62,339 nt of DNA from positions 1 through 62,339 of the forward strand of contig CABVDR010000009.1 in assembly GCA_902497145.1 (NCBI GenBank), written 5' to 3'. A program made the translations under genes and the position numbers. The notes below the pieces were generated by a model that saw nothing but the letters and a program-made list of their open reading frames with translations, made no database searches and was not told the DNA's origin. Positions 58,248-62,339 of this stretch are shown here, one piece after another (within the stretch, counting starts at the first letter, position 1; every line of letters begins with the position of its first letter). Source of the DNA: an uncultured Oscillospiraceae bacterium. Lineage in GTDB: Bacteria; Bacillota; Clostridia; Oscillospirales; Oscillospiraceae.

Positions 58248-60172
58248 AATTTCCAGCTATGTTTTCTCCCATTCAGATCGGTACTGTGACCGTGCCCAAC
58301 CGCTTTGTGGTTCCGCCCATGGGCAATAACCTGGCTAACACCGACGGCACCCTCAGCGACCGCTCCCTGGCCTATTACCAGGCCCGGGCTAAGGGTGGCT
58401 TCGGCCTCATCACCATTGAATCCACCGTGGTCTACGAGCAGGCCAAGGGTGGCCCCCGCAAGCCCTGCCTGTTCTCTGACGACACGGTGGACAGCTTCCG
58501 GGCCGTGGCCGATGCCTGCCACGCTTATGGAGCCAAGGTCTCTATCCAGCTTCAGCATGCAGGTCCGGAGGGCAGTTCCGCCCTGACCGGCTTTCCACTG
58601 AAGGCTGCCAGCGCGGTTCCCGCCGCGCAAGGGCGGGAGATCCCCCAAGCTGTGTCCAACGAGGAGATCTACCGCATCATCGAGTGCTACGGCGACGCGG
58701 CCCGCCGGGCCCAGCAGGCGGGGATCGATATGGTAGAGGTCCACTGTGCCCACGGCTACCTGGTCAGTACCTTTATCTCTCAGCGCACCAATCACCGTAC
58801 CGACGAGTTTGGCGGTTGCTTTGAGAACCGTATGCGTCTGCCTCGGCTCATCATCGAGAACATTCGCCGCAAGACCGGCGGAAATCTGCCCATTCTCTGC
58901 CGGATCAATGCCAGCGACGAGGTGGAGGGAGGCCAGAGCGTCCAGGACGCTGCCGCAGTGGCTGCCTATCTGGAACAGGAGTGCGGCGTAGATGCCATTC
59001 ACGTTACCCGGGCCGTCCATCTTCATGATGAGTTTATGTGGGCTCCCGGCATCACCCACGGCGGCTTCAATGCTGACCTGGTCAGCGAGATCAAGCGGGC
59101 CGTCTCTGTGCCGATTATTGCTGTGGGCCGCTTCACCGAGCCCCAGTATGCCGAGCTGCTGGTAAAACAGGGCCGTGCTGACCTGATCGCCTTTGGCCGT
59201 CAAAGTATTGCGGATCCGGAACTGCCCTGTAAGGCCCGCACCGGACGTCTGGAAGAACTGTCTCCCTGCATCGGCTGCCTGCTGGGCTGCGTACCCAATA
59301 TGTTTGCCGGCCGTCCTATCTCCTGTGCGGTAAATCCCTGTGTGGGTCGGGAACACCAGCTCACACCCGCTGTCCAGCCCAAGCGTGTAGTGGTGGTGGG
59401 CGGCGGTCCCGGCGGGCTGTATGCGGCTTGGGCCTGCGCGGTGCGCGGCCACCAGGTGACACTGCTGGAGAAAGAACCCGAACTAGGTGGCAACTTCCGT
59501 ATTGCTTCCTACCCCACTGGCAAGGGCCAGCTCTCCGAGGCCATTCGCTCCATGATTGTCCGGGCGGAGAAAGCTGGGGCTGAGCTGCGGGTGAACACCG
59601 AGGCCACGGAGGAGCTGCTACGCAGCCTGGCCCCTGACGCCATTATTCTGGCCTCCGGCTCCAATCCCCTCATTCTGCCCATCCCCGGCCTGGATACCTG
59701 CGGCTACGTCACCGCTCAGGATATGCTGGAAGGCAAGGCTGCCATGGGCAAACGTGTGCTGGTGGTTGGCGGCGGCATGGTGGGCTGCGAAGCCGCCGAA
59801 TTCCTGGCTGAGCGGGGTCACAAAGTGGGCATCATTGAAATGAAAGATGTTATTGCCGCTGATGTGACACCGGAAAACCGCCGCTATATGTTTGAAAATT
59901 TCCAGGAACATGAAGTTCTGCTGATGTCCGGGGCCAAGGTAGGTCAGTTCTATCCCGATGGAGTGGACTACACTCTGGCCGACGGCACCACCGGTTCTTT
60001 GAGGGGCTACGACAATGTGGTGCTGGCCATGGGTTCTCGCAGCAACGCCGCCCTTAAGGAGGCCGCCCAGCGGGTGGCTGGACAAGTCCTGGTCATCGGC
60101 GAGGCAGCCAAAGCCCCTGGCAATGCAGTGGCTGCTACTGGTGACGCTTTGGAGGCAGCACTTCAGATTTAA
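58244..60172 (+). CDS. Old Yellow Enzyme/2,4-dienoyl-CoA-reductase-type FMN/FAD/4Fe-4S reductase
   Basis: A 642-residue enzyme; ATG 58244 has AAGGAG upstream. The FMN barrel (1-340) shows FVVPPMGNNLANTDG, HCAHGYLVSTFISQRTNHRT and FAGGCFENR-like DEFGGCFENRMRL. The 4Fe-4S cluster is CIGCLLGC with a further Cys after 11 residues. FAD and NADH domains follow with VVVVGGGPGGLYAAWAC and VVGGGMVGCEAAEFL. It reduces activated C=C bonds (enoates, dienoyl-CoA). 3-Dehydroshikimate is a conjugated enone, so ring reduction is a plausible role here; this is inference. Confidence 0.92.
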   Translation: MKFPAMFSPIQIGTVTVPNRFVVPPMGNNLANTDGTLSDRSLAYYQARAKGGFGLITIESTVVYEQAKGGPRKPCLFSDDTVDSFRAVADACHAYGAKVSIQLQHAGPEGSSALTGFPLKAASAVPAAQGREIPQAVSNEEIYRIIECYGDAARRAQQAGIDMVEVHCAHGYLVSTFISQRTNHRTDEFGGCFENRMRLPRLIIENIRRKTGGNLPILCRINASDEVEGGQSVQDAAAVAAYLEQECGVDAIHVTRAVHLHDEFMWAPGITHGGFNADLVSEIKRAVSVPIIAVGRFTEPQYAELLVKQGRADLIAFGRQSIADPELPCKARTGRLEELSPCIGCLLGCVPNMFAGRPISCAVNPCVGREHQLTPAVQPKRVVVVGGGPGGLYAAWACAVRGHQVTLLEKEPELGGNFRIASYPTGKGQLSEAIRSMIVRAEKAGAELRVNTEATEELLRSLAPDAIILASGSNPLILPIPGLDTCGYVTAQDMLEGKAAMGKRVLVVGGGMVGCEAAEFLAERGHKVGIIEMKDVIAADVTPENRRYMFENFQEHEVLLMSGAKVGQFYPDGVDYTLADGTTGSLRGYDNVVLAMGSRSNAALKEAAQRVAGQVLVIGEAAKAPGNAVAATGDALEAALQI

Positions 60173-60231
60173 TGAACGGTTTCAATCGTACAAAGCTCTA
60201 AAAATTACTTAATAGATCCAGATCAGCGATA

Positions 60232-60266
60232 AAACAGGCGCAGACTTTTTAGGTCTGCGCCTGTTT
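60232..60266 (+). terminator. Terminator of the quinate/shikimate-type operon
   Basis: AAACAGGCGCAGAC and GTCTGCGCCTGTTT form a perfect 14-bp stem with a 7-base loop; the T content of the right arm and beyond supports termination. Confidence 0.85.
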
Positions 60267-60620
60267 GTAAACTTGAAAAATAATTTGGAATGCTTGGGAG
60301 AGGAGTGTATCGTTTGTGCTGCTGTTTGGAATGGCAGAATATGAAGCTGCGGCATCCTGCGCCCAAATCCATTTTTGATAGGTATTTATAGTGGTTTATA
60401 ATCCTTTCTGCTAATTACTTTTGGTACGCTTATTTCTGCTGTTTCTGTGTGTTCCGACTCTGTCTGTTGTCTTATATGTGGTCAGAGAAACAAGCTTTTT
60501 TACATCAGGCAGATCAGATTTTATTATGTAAGTGACAAAGAATATACCTGCTGAATATAAAATCCACTTAAGCGGACAACAAACATTTTCTGTGATTGCG
60601 CAGTCAGTCGTTCTATCCGC
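60267..60620. other. AT-rich intergenic region
   Basis: About 350 bases with lower GC than the surroundings and no reading frame or structure that I can assign. It marks the boundary between the metabolic operon and the small island of unknown genes to the right. Confidence 0.4.
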
Positions 60621-60972
60621 TCAGCGTTTTCCGGAAGCATAGTTGCCCATATGGATGTCCACCACTCCTCTGGGCGGCTGGATCAGAGCATCCTCATATT
60701 GGCACTTCCATTGAATCTCCCGGCTCATTTGGCCATCCGCTACGCCGTCTATCGTTTCCCCATCCTTTTTCTCAAGAAACAGCTTGAACCGAAGTGCCAG
60801 CCCCTGATCGACAATTTCCTTGGGCAGATTTGGGGGATTGGCAATCAGACACCATACCCGGTAGGCCCGTTTTTCTGCGTCTATTCCCATCTGCTCTTTG
60901 TTGTTTTACTTTGAACTGTGCCTTTTTCTGAACCCAAAGCACCTTCAAGTCATTCATGGGTAGCTTCTCCAT
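60621..60972 (-). pseudogene. Frameshifted gene of unknown family
   Basis: Two minus-strand frames appear to be halves of one protein: MEKLPMNDLKVLWVQKKAQF (from 60972), then NNKEQMGIDAEKRAYRVWC, LIANPPNLPKEIVDQGLALR and an ending MGNYASGKR. The join requires one frameshift in an A-rich run near 60905. I do not recognise the family. It is followed on the same strand by nothing until 60173 and preceded by a CbrC-like gene. Confidence 0.45.
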
Positions 60973-61001
60973 TTCACAGGGTACAGGGATAAAAAAGCCT
61001 T

Positions 61002-61868
61002 TTAATCAAAATCCATCCAGACCATGTGTGTCCCGCAGTGCAGGCACTGGAACAGATAGCATTGCAGATGCCCCCCGTTGACGGATTCCTGGATCAGTTC
61101 TTTCTGCTCCACATCCCACATGGGGTCATCCAGCACCTCCTCCAGCACACCCAAAGCCCGCAGTTCTTTGGCGCCCACATAGCCCAGAAAGGCACAGTAG
61201 TCGCCGCAGTGAGCGCGCCAGTATTCCTGCTGCCAACCGGAGTAGCCAGGAGTTCGGTGGATGAGCTCGTCCAGTTTCTTCAGATCGTTTACTCCATCGT
61301 CCAAAGAGCATTCATCCTGAAATTCGCCATCAAATTTTCGGGCTGCCTCGCCGCTGGCGATGCACGATGGGCACAAGTAATCAATGTCCTTCTCAGAAAA
61401 GAATGGGCCTCTATAATAGAAAATGTGGGTCATCTTGCCGCAGCAGTCGCAGACAACGCCATCTGCGGATTCCGTAAAAGCCCCGGTTTCCAGAGGGTTC
61501 GGGTGATACCGGAAGGTGGGCAGGCCCCGCTGAACCCACCGATCCTTCTCTTCCTGCTTTTCCTCCGGCGTTTTGAGTTTGGGGATGGCGTAATCGTTGC
61601 CCCAGTGTTCGGCGTATTCTTTCAAAACACCCAGCCGCTTGAGCGTTTTTTTATTGGAGCGATTTCCAATTTGGCAGAGAAGGTCGTAGGCGTCCTTCTT
61701 AAAGTCCAGCAGATCATACACATCCACCAGCACTTCCTTGGCCTGCTTGTCTTCCGACAGCTCCAGTTTCTCCTTGAAGGTATAGAGAGCACGGACACTG
61801 TCTGGATCTCCTTCTGTCTCCCGAAACTGCTTTTGGAGTTCAATATATTGCTTCAGGTATTCGTTCAT
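61002..61868 (-). CDS. CbrC (UPF0167)-like protein with zinc-type Cys motifs
   Basis: A 288-residue protein; ATG 61868 follows GGGAG. The first 110 residues are a charged helical extension. Then comes the CbrC core: LPTFRYHPNPLETGAF, CDCCGKMTHIFYYRGPF (CxxC), LCPSCIASGEAARKFDGEFQD (CxxC) and a final CLHCGTHMVWMDFD (CxxC). E. coli CbrC is linked to colicin resistance, and such proteins occur in immunity gene islands; the biochemical role is unknown. It lies 15 bases after the DUF4253-like gene. Confidence 0.8.
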   Translation of the reverse strand: MNEYLKQYIELQKQFRETEGDPDSVRALYTFKEKLELSEDKQAKEVLVDVYDLLDFKKDAYDLLCQIGNRSNKKTLKRLGVLKEYAEHWGNDYAIPKLKTPEEKQEEKDRWVQRGLPTFRYHPNPLETGAFTESADGVVCDCCGKMTHIFYYRGPFFSEKDIDYLCPSCIASGEAARKFDGEFQDECSLDDGVNDLKKLDELIHRTPGYSGWQQEYWRAHCGDYCAFLGYVGAKELRALGVLEEVLDDPMWDVEQKELIQESVNGGHLQCYLFQCLHCGTHMVWMDFD

Positions 61869-61883
61869 GGTCACAATCTCCCA

Positions 61884-62339
61884 TCAATCCCACCAGAAGT
61901 ACCAGACGGTGGACTGCCACAGGGCATCTGCCAAGGAGCCAATGCTTCCATCCTCATTCTGATCCAGATCCGGGCAGAAGCCATACAGTTCTACCGCCAC
62001 ATCCACGGCCTTCTCCTTGGGGACGGGGGCCGGAAGCAGGAACTCCAGCTCATCGTGGCTCATGGCGGCAGGAACTGCGCCGTACTGCTCGAACCAGTAT
62101 TTGGCCGCAGCCATCAGGTCCGGTGTGTCGGGGCAGTCGTTCCAGTTTCCGAAGGGCAGGTATGCGAAGATCTCCCAGGGATTCTTCACCGGGATCTTGG
62201 CCAGGATGAGCGGATAGGTCATCTCCGTATCATCATCCCAGTAGCTGGAGAAGCGGTCGTTGGGTTCTCCGCCCTCCATCTCGCCCAGGATCTCCTCATC
62301 CCAGTCCATATCGTCATCCTCGGCTTCTTCCTTGCGCTG
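61884..62339 (-). CDS. DUF4253-like protein, cut by the window edge
   Basis: The frame is open through the window end, so the N-terminus lies outside. The visible 150 residues include MTYPLILAKIPVKNPWEIFA, GNWNDCPDTPDLMAAAKYWF and EQYGAVPAAMSHDELEFLLP, and end VWYFWWD. This matches what I recall of DUF4253 proteins, often found in immunity or polymorphic-toxin neighbourhoods. Function unknown. Probably co-transcribed with the CbrC-like gene. Confidence 0.7.
   Translation of the reverse strand, partial: QRKEEAEDDDMDWDEEILGEMEGGEPNDRFSSYWDDDTEMTYPLILAKIPVKNPWEIFAYLPFGNWNDCPDTPDLMAAAKYWFEQYGAVPAAMSHDELEFLLPAPVPKEKAVDVAVELYGFCPDLDQNEDGSIGSLADALWQSTVWYFWWD

Noticed and set aside
1..62339. CRISPR arrays, tRNA or rRNA genes, prophage
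   Set aside because: No regularly spaced repeats, no cloverleaf with CCA end and no rRNA signature or phage structural genes were seen while reading both strands; a tool-based scan could still find a degenerate case.

Overview
The window looks like a chromosomal stretch from an anaerobic, GC-rich Clostridia bacterium, probably a gut Oscillospiraceae of the Flavonifractor/Lawsonibacter kind. That placement is inferred from protein style, strong AGGAGG ribosome binding sites, MacB-type antimicrobial-peptide ABC modules, a Clostridia-type hexuronate cluster and P-type magnesium ATPases. No phylogenetic search could be run. I see no rRNA, tRNA, CRISPR array, prophage or intact insertion sequence.

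Layout. (1) 1-4.95 kb: a GHKL kinase/LytTR regulator pair, diverging from a MacB-type ABC transporter. (2) 5-10.5 kb: a second peptide-type ABC transporter with an OmpR-type two-component system and an acetyltransferase. (3) 10.6-17.5 kb: small regulators (TetR, AraC, XRE, LysR), an RibD/DHFR-like protein, a flavodoxin, an alpha/beta hydrolase and two decayed genes. (4) 17.9-24.3 kb: a phosphonate operon, phnX - alcohol dehydrogenase - phnD - phnC - phnE - phnE, preceded by a DeoR regulator whose operator sequence can be read in both promoters. (5) 24.5-30.9 kb: two MgtA/MgtB-type P-type ATPases, a receiver-less winged-helix regulator between them, a 55-residue membrane protein, and matching repeat boxes before both ATPase genes. 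(6) 31-42.4 kb: an operon for beta-glucuronide uptake and degradation (GH3, GH2, GPH symporter, HAD, UxaC, UxuA, UxuB, KDPG aldolase). It ends in an internally deleted KDG kinase and is read divergently from an AraC regulator. (7) 44-52.4 kb: a ferredoxin-type aldo/keto reductase, then a GntR-controlled operon of TRAP transporter, split transketolase and SDR dehydrogenase. (8) 52.5-60.2 kb: a LysR-controlled quinate/shikimate-type operon: two AroE/YdiB-like dehydrogenases, an MFS carrier, a shikimate kinase, a TIM-barrel enzyme, an ABM monooxygenase and an Old Yellow Enzyme/FAD/4Fe-4S reductase. (9) 60.6-62.3 kb: a broken gene plus CbrC-like and DUF4253-like proteins, a set resembling immunity islands.

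The best candidates for something undescribed are the cyclitol-acid cluster (8), which pairs a shikimate kinase with an enone-type reductase; the kinase-less TRAP/transketolase/SDR operon (7) with its readable operators; and the magnesium ATPase pair, whose promoters carry the same tandem box at the same distance from the -10. Five genes are decayed, and two of these (catA-like and kdgK) join the N-terminus to the C-terminus across a large internal deletion. All coordinates, motifs and spacings were read by eye. Assignments rest on remembered family motifs, not on database searches.
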